Virus record (IMG/VR): IMGVR_UViG_3300047673_000158
Span: 19,412 to 83,411 of that record
Direction: 5' to 3' (one strand)
DNA from: a virus
DNA: 64,000 nt
How positions within the stretch are numbered: position 1 is the first letter of the stretch; each line of letters begins with the position of its first letter. This document shows positions 56,293 to 64,000 of the stretch, one piece after another. The notes beneath the pieces were generated by a model. The model was not told the DNA's origin, did no database searches, and saw only the letters and a list, made by a program, of their open reading frames with translations. The translations under genes were made by a program, and so were the position numbers.

Positions 56293-57872
56293 TGGGAATG
56301 TTCGATTTCATTCGTTCGCGCGGGCTGATGCCTGCCCGCGCCGTCGAAATGCCGTCCACCACGCCACCTTCCCGCCCTGTGCGCGCCCTGCGCGCTGCTG
56401 GCCGCGCGCTTCGTTCCGCGATGCAGTTCAACGCTGCTGGATTTGATCGTTTAAACGCAACGTGGACCGGCACGGCGCTGCCCGCTGACTGGATCATTAC
56501 GCGGAACTATCGCCCGCTTGTCGCGCGCTCGCGTGACCAGGCGATGAATAACGACTATGCGCGGGCGTTCCTGCGCATGTGTAGCCAGAATATCGTGGGG
56601 CCGAAAGGCATAACCATGAAAGCCGCTTTCAAAAAAGCGGACGGCAGCCACGACGCGGACACCAGCCGGGCGCTGAAGTCCGCATGGGAACAGTGGGGCC
56701 ACAAAAGCACGGCCGACGTGGCGGGCAAAAAGTCGTGGCGCGCTATCCAGCGCTTGCTGGTGAAAAGCGCGGCGCAGGACGGAGAATTTTTCCTGCGCAT
56801 TGTCACGGGCAAAGACGCTGGAAAGTGGGGTTTTGCGGTGCAGGTGATCGACCCGTTGCGGGTGCCGATTGACTACAACGTGGACCGCTACAACCAGGGC
56901 AATTTCATTCGCCACGGGATCGAGTTCAACCGTTACGGCCGCCCGGTGGCCTACCACCTTTCGACGGTGGACGACGGCGAAGCCGAATATGAGTATGCGG
57001 GCGTTGGTTACACGACCGTACCTGCCGACCAGATGGTGCACGGCTTCCTGGAAGACCTGGTGGGCCAGAAACGCGGCCTGCCATGGATGGCCACGGCGCT
57101 ATTCCGTATGCGGAATATGGCCGCATTCGAAGACGCGGCAATCATCAATGCACGCGTTGGCGCGTCAAAAATGGGTTTCGTCCAGTGGAAAGACGGCGAG
57201 GCGCCGGAATTCGAAGACGGCGACGACCCCACTAGCCTGGAATTCGACGCAGAACCTGGCTCTTTCAACGTGCTGCCGCAGGGCGCCGAAATGAAGGAGT
57301 GGCTGCCGCAGTATCCCAGCGGTGAATTTCTGCCCGTCTTCAAAACTCTGCTTCGCGGCGCAAGCGCAGGCTTTGGTGTTTCGTACAACAACCTAGCCAG
57401 CGACCTGGAAGGCGTCAATTTTTCGAGTATCCGCCAGGGCACGCTGGACGAACGCGAGCATTGGAAAGAATTGCAGGAATGGCTGATTGAAGACGCCATC
57501 CAGCCGGTGCAGGAAGCATGGCTGCGCTATTCGCTGCTGAAAGGCCGAATCAAGGTTAAAGGAAAGCCGCTTTCACCTGCGCTTCTGGACGACTTGCAGG
57601 ACGCCATTAGTTGGCAGCCGCGCCGCTGGCAGTGGATCGACCCGACAGCCGACGTAGCAGCCGCCGTGGAGTCGAAAAACAACCTGCTAACCAGCGCTGG
57701 CCGAATCATTCGCGAATGGGGCGGCGATCCTGACGAAATCTTTGCCGACATTGCCGCCGACATTAAGGCGATGGAAGCCGCTGGCATTGACGAAAAATAC
57801 ATTCTGGCATCCATGGGCCAAGCGCTTGCGCCGCCGCCCGTGGCGTCAGAAGGCAGCCACCCGAACAGCTAA
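56292..57872 (+). CDS. portal protein (unit B)
   Basis: 526 aa, nearly identical to unit A. Both internal exact palindromes (56618 and 57563) are kept. Confidence 0.9.
   Translation: MGMFDFIRSRGLMPARAVEMPSTTPPSRPVRALRAAGRALRSAMQFNAAGFDRLNATWTGTALPADWIITRNYRPLVARSRDQAMNNDYARAFLRMCSQNIVGPKGITMKAAFKKADGSHDADTSRALKSAWEQWGHKSTADVAGKKSWRAIQRLLVKSAAQDGEFFLRIVTGKDAGKWGFAVQVIDPLRVPIDYNVDRYNQGNFIRHGIEFNRYGRPVAYHLSTVDDGEAEYEYAGVGYTTVPADQMVHGFLEDLVGQKRGLPWMATALFRMRNMAAFEDAAIINARVGASKMGFVQWKDGEAPEFEDGDDPTSLEFDAEPGSFNVLPQGAEMKEWLPQYPSGEFLPVFKTLLRGASAGFGVSYNNLASDLEGVNFSSIRQGTLDEREHWKELQEWLIEDAIQPVQEAWLRYSLLKGRIKVKGKPLSPALLDDLQDAISWQPRRWQWIDPTADVAAAVESKNNLLTSAGRIIREWGGDPDEIFADIAADIKAMEAAGIDEKYILASMGQALAPPPVASEGSHPNS
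56618..56630. repeat. dispersed palindrome (unit B portal)
   Basis: Exact GAAAG-CCG-CTTTC. Confidence 0.7.
57563..57575. repeat. dispersed palindrome (unit B portal)
   Basis: Exact GAAAG-CCG-CTTTC. Confidence 0.7.
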
Positions 57873-57878
57873 GACACC

Positions 57879-59801
57879 ATGACGACACCGACGACAAAAG
57901 AGCCGATTTCCCTGCGCGAAATTAACAGCCGTGGCGTGCATTTGCGCACCGCCGAAGTGGGCGCAATCGACGTGGAAGCGCGCACCGTAGAACTGGCGTT
58001 TAGTTCGGAAATTGAAGTGCCGCGCTGGTGGGGCGTTGAGATTCTTTCGCACGCCGAAGGTGCCGCCGACTTGTCGCGCCTGAATAACGGCGGTGCGCTG
58101 CTGATGGACCACGACCGCACCGACCAGGTGGGCGTGATCGAATCCGCGCGAATCGACGGCGACAAGCGCGGCCGGGCTGTCGTTCGCTTCGGGCGCGGCG
58201 TGCGCGCCAGCGAAGTGTTCCAGGACGTTATCGACAAAATCCGCACCCACGTGTCCGTGGGTTACACCATTGACGCGTACATCCTGACCGAGGAACGCGA
58301 AGGCGAGCCCGTGTACACCGTCACTTCCTGGATGCCCATGGAAATTTCCTTTGTGAGCATTCCGGCTGACGACTCCGTGGGCGTAGGGCGTTCGGCAGAA
58401 AACCCCGCCGTGGAAACGCCCGTGGCAGCGCCGCAAAATCCGAACATGCCCGAAACGGGCAGCGAAACACCACACACTCAAGGAATCCGAAGCATGCCGG
58501 AACTGAACCAGGAACCGCAAACCATCGACGCCGACGCACAGCGCCGCGCCGGTGCTGATGCCGAGCGCGCCCGCGTTCGGGAAATCATGGCCGCAGGCAA
58601 CAAATATGGCGCCGACGACTTGGCGCGCGATTTCGTTTCGAGCGGCAAGACCATGGACGAGTTCCGCGAAGCGCTTCTGGCGCACGTCGAACAGCGCCAA
58701 ACGCGCCCGCTGGCCGAACAGACGCTGGACGCGTCCGTGGGCCTGTCGGCTGAAGACGCGCGCAAATTTTCGTTCATGAAGGCAATCCGCGCGCTGGCGA
58801 ATCCGACCGACCGCAAGGCGCAGAAGGAAGCCGGTTTCGAAATCGAAGCTGGCCGCGCTGCCGCCGAAAAGCTGGGCAAGGAAGCGCAGGGCATCATGGT
58901 GCCGCCCGAAGTGCTGGGCCGCTCGCTGATCGAATCGCGAAATTTCAACGCTGGCCAGAACGGCCAAACCGGCGCAGGTTCGACGGGCGGCGCATCCATC
59001 GCCACCGAACTGATGGCGAGCGCGTTTATCGACTTGCTGCGCAACGCCACGACCATCATGCAATTGGGCCGACCGATTGGCGGCCTGGTCGGAAACGTGG
59101 ACATTCCGCGCAAAACTGCCCGCTCGCAAGGCTACTGGATCGGTGAAGGCGACGATGCGCCCGAAGGCGAAATGGACCTGGGCCAAATCGCGCTTTCTCC
59201 GAAGACGGTTGCAGCGTATTCGGACATTACGCGTCGCCTGATGATGCAATCGAGCCTGGACGTGGAAGCGCTGGTGCGCGCCGATCTGGCCGAGGCGCTG
59301 GGCCTGGCGATCGACTACGCCGGTTACTACGGTTCGGGCACGGCACACCAGCCGAAGGGCATTTCTAACTACACGGGCATTTCCGCCGTGGCGTTCGCAG
59401 CGGCCAATCCGTCGTATGCAGAAGCCGTGGCGATGGAAACCGCGATTGCGTCGAAAAACGCGGCCGTGTCGAACATGGCCTATGTCGTCAATGCGACCAC
59501 CAAGGGCGGCGCAAAGACCACGCAGAAATTCCCCGGCACGCCGACCGGCGCGACGCTGTGGGAGCAAGGCGACACGATGAACGGGTATCAAACCCGCGTG
59601 ACGAACCAGCTTCAGAGCGACGACGTGTTTTTTGGCAACTTCGCGGATCTGATTATCGCCATGTGGGGCGGCCTGGACCTGACGGTTGACACCATGTCCC
59701 TGTCGAAGTCGGGCGGAACCCGCATCGTGGTTTTCCAGGATGTCGATTTCGCATTGCGTCGCGTCGAATCGTTCTGCGTGGGTCGCCATACCGGCGCGTA
59801 A
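57879..59801 (+). CDS. prohead protease - capsid fusion (unit B)
   Basis: 640 aa. Protease His and Ser blocks are kept. The linker before the internal Met (58494, preceded by AAGGAATCC) differs in sequence and is two residues shorter than in unit A, consistent with a former spacer. Capsid part almost identical. Confidence 0.88.
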   Translation: MTTPTTKEPISLREINSRGVHLRTAEVGAIDVEARTVELAFSSEIEVPRWWGVEILSHAEGAADLSRLNNGGALLMDHDRTDQVGVIESARIDGDKRGRAVVRFGRGVRASEVFQDVIDKIRTHVSVGYTIDAYILTEEREGEPVYTVTSWMPMEISFVSIPADDSVGVGRSAENPAVETPVAAPQNPNMPETGSETPHTQGIRSMPELNQEPQTIDADAQRRAGADAERARVREIMAAGNKYGADDLARDFVSSGKTMDEFREALLAHVEQRQTRPLAEQTLDASVGLSAEDARKFSFMKAIRALANPTDRKAQKEAGFEIEAGRAAAEKLGKEAQGIMVPPEVLGRSLIESRNFNAGQNGQTGAGSTGGASIATELMASAFIDLLRNATTIMQLGRPIGGLVGNVDIPRKTARSQGYWIGEGDDAPEGEMDLGQIALSPKTVAAYSDITRRLMMQSSLDVEALVRADLAEALGLAIDYAGYYGSGTAHQPKGISNYTGISAVAFAAANPSYAEAVAMETAIASKNAAVSNMAYVVNATTKGGAKTTQKFPGTPTGATLWEQGDTMNGYQTRVTNQLQSDDVFFGNFADLIIAMWGGLDLTVDTMSLSKSGGTRIVVFQDVDFALRRVESFCVGRHTGA

Positions 59802-59845
59802 GTTTTAGGCAGTAAGCGGCATAGGCTGCCGCTACTGAGACACGG

Positions 59846-59872
59846 AACGGGCAGCGAAGCGCTGCCCGTTTT
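59846..59872 (+). terminator. hairpin after the capsid gene (unit B)
   Basis: AACGGGCAGC / GCTGCCCGTT then TTTTC, as at 16259. Confidence 0.7.
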
Positions 59873-59889
59873 CACATCAAATCGAGGAA

Positions 59890-60084
59890 ATGAAAGTGGC
59901 TTTCGAACGCGGGGAAGTGCTGGAAGTGCTGAAGCCGTTTTTTGTGGACGGCGAAATGGTTATGCCGGGTGATCGGGTGGAATTGCTGCGCGCCGACGCC
60001 ATGCAACTGAAATCACGCGGCATGGTGGTGGCAGAAGGCGCCCAGCGGGCTGCCAAGCCATCGGCCAAGGGCAAGGCCGCCTGA
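59890..60084 (+). CDS. small head protein (unit B)
   Basis: 64 aa from an ATG behind GAGGA; the unit-A gene uses TTG at this codon. Dispersed palindrome at 59892-59904. Confidence 0.6.
   Translation: MKVAFERGEVLEVLKPFFVDGEMVMPGDRVELLRADAMQLKSRGMVVAEGAQRAAKPSAKGKAA
59892..59904. repeat. dispersed palindrome at a start codon (unit B)
   Basis: Exact GAAAG-TGG-CTTTC overlapping the ATG of the small head gene. Confidence 0.7.
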
Positions 60085-60401
60085 TGCCAGCGCATCCCGC
60101 CTGGGACGTTCTGGACGATTTTCTGGACCCGGACGACTTCGCCAGCCAGGCAACAATCACGCTGGCCAATGGCAGCGTGATTGTTGCCATGGGCGTGCTG
60201 GACGAGCCGGGGCAGACCATTGGCGTGGGCACCGCCGAAATGGACACCACGCGGCCGGTTTTCACGTGCAAGTTTGTGGACGTGGCAGCCGTTCGGCGCG
60301 GCAATGCGGTGGTGATCGAGAGCAAGGCTTACGAAGTCCACAAAAGCCCGCACGCCCTGGGTGACGGCATGGCCCTGCTGTACCTGGAACCCTCGCTGTG
60401 A
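60084..60401 (+). CDS. head-tail joining protein, FII-like (unit B)
   Basis: 105 aa, close to 16497; overlaps both neighbours. Confidence 0.65.
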   Translation: MPAHPAWDVLDDFLDPDDFASQATITLANGSVIVAMGVLDEPGQTIGVGTAEMDTTRPVFTCKFVDVAAVRRGNAVVIESKAYEVHKSPHALGDGMALLYLEPSL

Positions 60402-60964
60402 TTGAAATTTCGATTGACGAACACAGCCTGGACGCTATCGAAGCGTTTCTGGCTGCGACGCCTAAGCAGGTGGACAAGGCGCTGAATTCGACTTTCACGA
60501 AGATGGCGCGCTGGCTAACGGCCAAATCAATCCGCGAGCTATCCGCACACCTGAAGCTGCCGCGAAAGGAAATGAAACGGCGGCTGCGCACGTTCCGGCT
60601 GTCGCGCGTGGCGGGCGGTAAGGGCGTGCGGGTGTGGTACGGGCTGGACCCGATAGGCGTCATTCACCTGGACGCAAAGGAAGACCGGGGGATAGGCGGT
60701 GGCGTGGCCGCCTACGGCGACCGCTTTTTTGCTAACGCGTTCATAGCGAAGGGCCGGGCAGGCAACGGCGGCACGGCCGCGTCCAACAGGCAGGTTTTCA
60801 AGCGCAAGGGCCGCGCCCGGCTGCCGCTTCAGAAAGTCACTGTCGCGCTGGGCGATCCGGCGCAAACGTACATCGAAGACCACCTGCTGGGCGGGTCCGT
60901 CTTTATGGATCGGTTTTTTAAAACATTCGAACACGAACTGACATGGCGACAACGCTCCCAATAG
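60398..60964 (+). CDS. minor tail protein, gpZ-like (unit B)
   Basis: 188 aa from GTG. More diverged from unit A than its neighbours (N-terminus IEISIDEHSLDAIEAFL), with the ATPKQVD and VWYGLDPIG-IHL blocks kept. Confidence 0.7.
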   Translation: MIEISIDEHSLDAIEAFLAATPKQVDKALNSTFTKMARWLTAKSIRELSAHLKLPRKEMKRRLRTFRLSRVAGGKGVRVWYGLDPIGVIHLDAKEDRGIGGGVAAYGDRFFANAFIAKGRAGNGGTAASNRQVFKRKGRARLPLQKVTVALGDPAQTYIEDHLLGGSVFMDRFFKTFEHELTWRQRSQ

Positions 60965-61506
60965 TCCAGATTTCTGGCGTTAAAGCCGCCATCGTGGCCG
61001 CGATCCAGGCGACATTCCCCGACTTTAAGGCGGTGGTATTTGACCGCGAGGAAACCGACCGCGACGCGCTGGAAGCCGACGAACTGCCGGGCATCCTGCT
61101 GGACATTACCGAATTTGAAGACGAACCCGATTGCGACCGCTCAAACGGGCTTATCCCGATGCGTGGCCGCTTCGAAGCGCGGGTGGTGGTCGGATACAAG
61201 ACGACGCAGGCGAAGACCGCAGCGCAGGCCGCAGCAATGACGCTGGCCGCATGGCTGCGCCTGAAGCGGTTCAATTCGGATTCATGCTGGACCGAGGCGG
61301 CGCACGTGATTGGCGCGTACCGTGACGAGTTCCACCCGATGGCCGACCGCTATGTGGTTTGGCGTGTCGAGTGGACGCAGGTAATTCAGTTCGGTACGGA
61401 CATTTACGCAGAAGGCGACCTGCCGACGCCGAACCCGTCTTACAGCTTTGCGCCTGACATTGGCACGGGCCACGAAGCTGATTACATCCCGCTGGTGCCG
61501 CAATGA
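60943..61506 (+). CDS. tail terminator or completion protein (unit B)
   Basis: 187 aa, almost identical to 17365. Confidence 0.5.
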   Translation: MATTLPIVQISGVKAAIVAAIQATFPDFKAVVFDREETDRDALEADELPGILLDITEFEDEPDCDRSNGLIPMRGRFEARVVVGYKTTQAKTAAQAAAMTLAAWLRLKRFNSDSCWTEAAHVIGAYRDEFHPMADRYVVWRVEWTQVIQFGTDIYAEGDLPTPNPSYSFAPDIGTGHEADYIPLVPQ

Positions 61507-62174
61507 GCGCCCAGGACATTGGCGAACTGCAACGGCAGATTTCGCAGCTAATCCGCATTGGCACCGTGGTTTCCGTGACCGGCGACATGGCCGCGGTGGA
61601 AATTGGCGGGGTGGAGTCGGACCCGATGCAATGGGCGGTGCAGCGCGCCGGGCCAGATGCCGAATGGTGGGCGCCGGAACCGGGCGAACAGGTGGTGATC
61701 CTGACGCCTTACGGCGACGTGGCGCAGGCCATCATCCTGTTTTCGCTGTATCAGGATTTGTACGCGGCGCCCGCGAACGATCCGAACGTGCATCGGGTTT
61801 CGTACAAAGACGGGACCGTGATCCAGCACGACCGCAGCGCGAAGGCGTACAGCGTCAACGTGCCCGCTGGCGGAAGCATTTCGCTTACCGTGGGCAGCAC
61901 GTCGCTGGTGCTGGTTGACGGCAAAGCGACGCTGACGGCGCAGCAGTTCGAACACGTGGGCGACCAGGCGACATTCGACGGCGCGGCGACCATTAAAAAG
62001 CTGCTGTCGTGGCTGTCCGGGGTATCCGGTGCGGCTGGAAGTGGCGGCGGAACGAACGCCATCAATGGCGGCGTAAATGTCGTGAATGGTGACGTGGTTG
62101 TGGATGGCATTGGTGTTAAGTCGCACCACCACAACGAACACGACGGCCCGCCGACCAGCAACGCGCAAGCCTAA
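61503..62174 (+). CDS. V: baseplate spike protein gpV-like (unit B)
   Basis: 223 aa, HHHNEHDGPPT tip kept; few changes. Confidence 0.88.
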   Translation: MSAQDIGELQRQISQLIRIGTVVSVTGDMAAVEIGGVESDPMQWAVQRAGPDAEWWAPEPGEQVVILTPYGDVAQAIILFSLYQDLYAAPANDPNVHRVSYKDGTVIQHDRSAKAYSVNVPAGGSISLTVGSTSLVLVDGKATLTAQQFEHVGDQATFDGAATIKKLLSWLSGVSGAAGSGGGTNAINGGVNVVNGDVVVDGIGVKSHHHNEHDGPPTSNAQA

Positions 62175-62185
62175 ACCCCGCCGTG

Positions 62186-62219
62186 GAACGGGGCGCTGGC
62201 CACGGCCAGAATCCCGTTC
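62186..62219 (+). promoter_or_regulatory. hairpin ending at the gpW start (unit B)
   Basis: GAACGGGG / TCCCGTTC outer stem (one G-U pair) and CTGGCC / GGCCAG inner stem, directly before the ATG at 62220. Confidence 0.55.
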
Positions 62220-62558
62220 ATGAACGGAACCAACGCGACTACTGGAAAGCCGCTTTCAGGCGTTGAACACCTGCGGCAATCCATTACTGACATTCTCACG
62301 ACGCCAATAGGCAGCCGTGTGATGCGCCGCGACTACGGCAGCAAGCTGTTTAGCCTGGTTGATGCCCCAATGAATCTTTCCACCGTGTCGCGCATCTACG
62401 CCGCTACGGTGGCCGCGATTCGCAAGTGGGAACCCCGCTTTCAGGTTACACGCGTAAGCCTTTCCAGCGCCGAACCGGGCGCAATCGCGCTGGACATTTT
62501 CGGCAATTACCTGCCTGACGGGCAGCCCGTAAAAATTGACGGCATAAAGGTTTCGTAA
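62220..62558 (+). CDS. W: baseplate wedge protein gpW/gp25-like (unit B)
   Basis: 112 aa, close to 18645; exact palindrome at 62245-62257. Confidence 0.9.
   Translation: MNGTNATTGKPLSGVEHLRQSITDILTTPIGSRVMRRDYGSKLFSLVDAPMNLSTVSRIYAATVAAIRKWEPRFQVTRVSLSSAEPGAIALDIFGNYLPDGQPVKIDGIKVS
62245..62257. repeat. dispersed palindrome (unit B gpW)
   Basis: Exact GAAAG-CCG-CTTTC. Confidence 0.7.
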
Positions 62559-63481
62559 TGTCCAACGCCTATACAGCGGTGGACCTGTCCACACTTGCAC
62601 CGCCGCAGGTTATCGAAGCGCTGGATTTCGATACGATTTTCGCGGACATGCTGGCCGATCTGATTGCGCGAAGCGCGAACGATCCATACCCGTTTACCGC
62701 GCTTGTCGAGTCAGACCCGGCTTACAAGGTTTTGCAGGTGGCGGCCTATCGTGAAGTCCTGCTGCGCCAGCGCATCAACGAAGCCGCCCAGGCGCTAATG
62801 CTCGCGTATGCGACCGGGACCGACCTGGACCAAATCGGCGCCGGGCTGGACGTGCCGCGCCTGACAATCACGCCAGCCGACGATACGACCATACCGCCGA
62901 CGCCTGCCGTGATGGAGAGCCACGCCGCATACCGCGCCCGCATCCAGCAGTCTTTCGAAGGCTTCAGCAGCGCCGGGCCGGTGGGCGCCTATCAGTTTTA
63001 CGCGCTGTCGGCAGATGGCCAGGTGCGGGACGTAAGCGTTACGTCGCCCACGCCTGGGACCGTGCTGGTAACGATCCTGTCTGCAAATGGCGACGGCGGC
63101 GCAGACAGCGACCCGGACGGCAAGCTGCTGGCGGCCGTCACTGCGGCGCTGACGGCGGAAAACGTGCGCCCGCTGTGCGACACGGTTCTGGTCCAGTTCG
63201 CGGGAATCCTGCCCTACACGCTGAACGCCACGCTGGAAATTTACGCGAGCGTGGACCAGGAAGCGGTTCTGGCCATGGCGAACCAAACGGCGGCCGAATA
63301 CACGCTGGCCTGCTGGAAATGCGGCGCCGCGCCGACGCTGGCAGGCGTGTATGCGGCGCTGTTTGTTACGGGCGTTCACAACGTGATTCTTCACGCGCCG
63401 GGCATCCAGGCCGACATGGTGGCGACGAAGACGCAGGCCGCCTTCTGTACTGGAATCACGATTAACGGGGTGGTGGCGTGA
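62558..63481 (+). CDS. J: baseplate assembly protein gpJ-like (unit B)
   Basis: 307 aa, the same length as 18983 with scattered substitutions. Confidence 0.9.
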   Translation: MSNAYTAVDLSTLAPPQVIEALDFDTIFADMLADLIARSANDPYPFTALVESDPAYKVLQVAAYREVLLRQRINEAAQALMLAYATGTDLDQIGAGLDVPRLTITPADDTTIPPTPAVMESHAAYRARIQQSFEGFSSAGPVGAYQFYALSADGQVRDVSVTSPTPGTVLVTILSANGDGGADSDPDGKLLAAVTAALTAENVRPLCDTVLVQFAGILPYTLNATLEIYASVDQEAVLAMANQTAAEYTLACWKCGAAPTLAGVYAALFVTGVHNVILHAPGIQADMVATKTQAAFCTGITINGVVA

Positions 63482-64000
63482 CGGACGCGGTGCAGGAAGA
63501 CAGCCTGCTGCCCGTCAACGCGACGCAGGCAGAGCGCAATCTGGCGCTGGCCGTTTCGCGTATAAGCGCTGTTCCTGTGCCCCTGCGCTCGCTTTACAAC
63601 CCGGCAACGTGCCCGGCCGTGGCGCTGCCATGGCTCGCGTGGGCGTGGTCGGTTAGCGAGTGGGATAGCAACTGGCCCGAAGCCACGAAACGCGCCGTGA
63701 TAGCGGCCAGCGTGGCGGTCCACAAAATCAAAGGCACGCCAGCATCCATAAAGGCGGCGCTGGCTGCTGCGGGCTATCCGGGCGCTGAAGTGATCGAGGG
63801 TGCAGGTAGCTGGTATCTGGATGGCTCGCGAATGCTCAATGGCGCCGACTTCCTGGGCGACAGCGACGGCACGAAATGGGCCTGGTATCGCGTGCGGCTT
63901 GCCCAGCCGATTGCAAACAGTCAGGTGGCGCAGGTGAAACGGATTCTGGCTAACACCGCGCCAGCGCGCTGCTACTTGGAAGCGCTGGATTTCACCGCCG
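63478..64000 (+). CDS. I: tail protein I (unit B, cut by window end)
   Basis: GTG start overlapping the gpJ stop; 174 codons visible of an expected 195. Matches 19903 closely (PATCPAVALPWLAWAWSVSE). Confidence 0.85.
   Translation, partial: MTDAVQEDSLLPVNATQAERNLALAVSRISAVPVPLRSLYNPATCPAVALPWLAWAWSVSEWDSNWPEATKRAVIAASVAVHKIKGTPASIKAALAAAGYPGAEVIEGAGSWYLDGSRMLNGADFLGDSDGTKWAWYRVRLAQPIANSQVAQVKRILANTAPARCYLEALDFTA

Noticed and set aside
57846-59789. 647-codon open frame on the minus strand opposite the capsid gene
   Set aside because: It mirrors the capsid gene in a GC-rich genome; composition is Arg/His/Val-rich and no start signal or domain is seen. The same applies to 23788-25365 and 15335-16201.
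1-64000. Integrase, excisionase, CI/Cro pair or attachment sites
   Set aside because: None recognised anywhere in a window covering at least one full phage unit; temperate life style is therefore not supported, although operators exist.
1-64000. CRISPR array, tRNA or rRNA genes, insertion sequences
   Set aside because: No regular spacer-repeat pattern, cloverleaf or transposase was found; repeats present are operators, terminators or the large unit-level duplication.

Overview
The window holds phage DNA only. It contains two related but non-identical myophage genomes lying head to tail in the same orientation: unit A (about 1-43771, beginning inside its replication gene) and the first ~20 kb of unit B (from about 42.3 kb to 64000). 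The end of the primase/helicase gene at 959 matches the end of its homologue at 44730, so one unit is about 43.8 kb. No integrase, attachment site, host gene, tRNA, insertion sequence or CRISPR array was seen. Two phage-borne H-NS-family proteins, GC-rich coding sequence, a lambda-R-type endolysin and the lambda/P2-like morphogenesis genes point to a proteobacterial host, most likely in the Burkholderiales. The host is an inference from protein style, not a match.

Layout of unit A: (i) 1-5.6 kb: tail of the primase/helicase, then small accessory genes (H-NS homologue, membrane peptides, unknowns) separated by strong terminators and switchable promoters; (ii) 4.8-5.9 kb: a winged-helix-type protein flanked by repeat-rich DNA; (iii) 5.9-8.7 kb: putative Mor-like regulator, two holin-like proteins, endolysin, small membrane proteins and an embedded Rz/Rz1 spanin pair; (iv) 8.7-9.0 kb: an ordered DnaA-box cluster and probable cos region; (v) 9.0-17.9 kb: lambda-type packaging and head genes with an HK97-type protease-capsid fusion; (vi) 17.9-30.7 kb: a contractile tail in the P2 order V, W, J, I, fibre, FI, FII, E/E', T, U, X, D; (vii) 35.3-30.8 kb on the minus strand: exonuclease, RecA-like ATPase, small regulators, a probable Acb2/Tad1-type anti-CBASS protein, SSB and a SprT-like protease; (viii) 35.5-44.7 kb: helicase, ParB-like protein, cytosine methyltransferase, VRR-NUC nuclease, MazG-like protein, Ogr-like zinc finger, double-HTH protein and Toprim-VirE primase/helicase.

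Unit B repeats modules (i)-(vi) with near-identical stretches broken by replaced genes: different small accessory genes, an intact P-loop where A has lost it, no HNH gene between the terminase genes, and no lipoprotein after the endolysin.

The most unusual feature is a layered set of short DNA signals. A 13-bp palindrome, GAAAG-N3-CTTTC, occurs exactly at least 12 times in unit A and 5 times in the B part, inside genes, at start codons and between genes. A separate 16-bp element of the form GTTTNC...GGAAAC sits in the -35/-10 spacer of several promoters on both strands. These look like operators of at least two phage-encoded DNA-binding proteins; the ParB-like and double-HTH proteins are candidates. 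Joining of the two units is either a real tandem array or an assembly walk through a mixed phage population, which sequence alone cannot settle.
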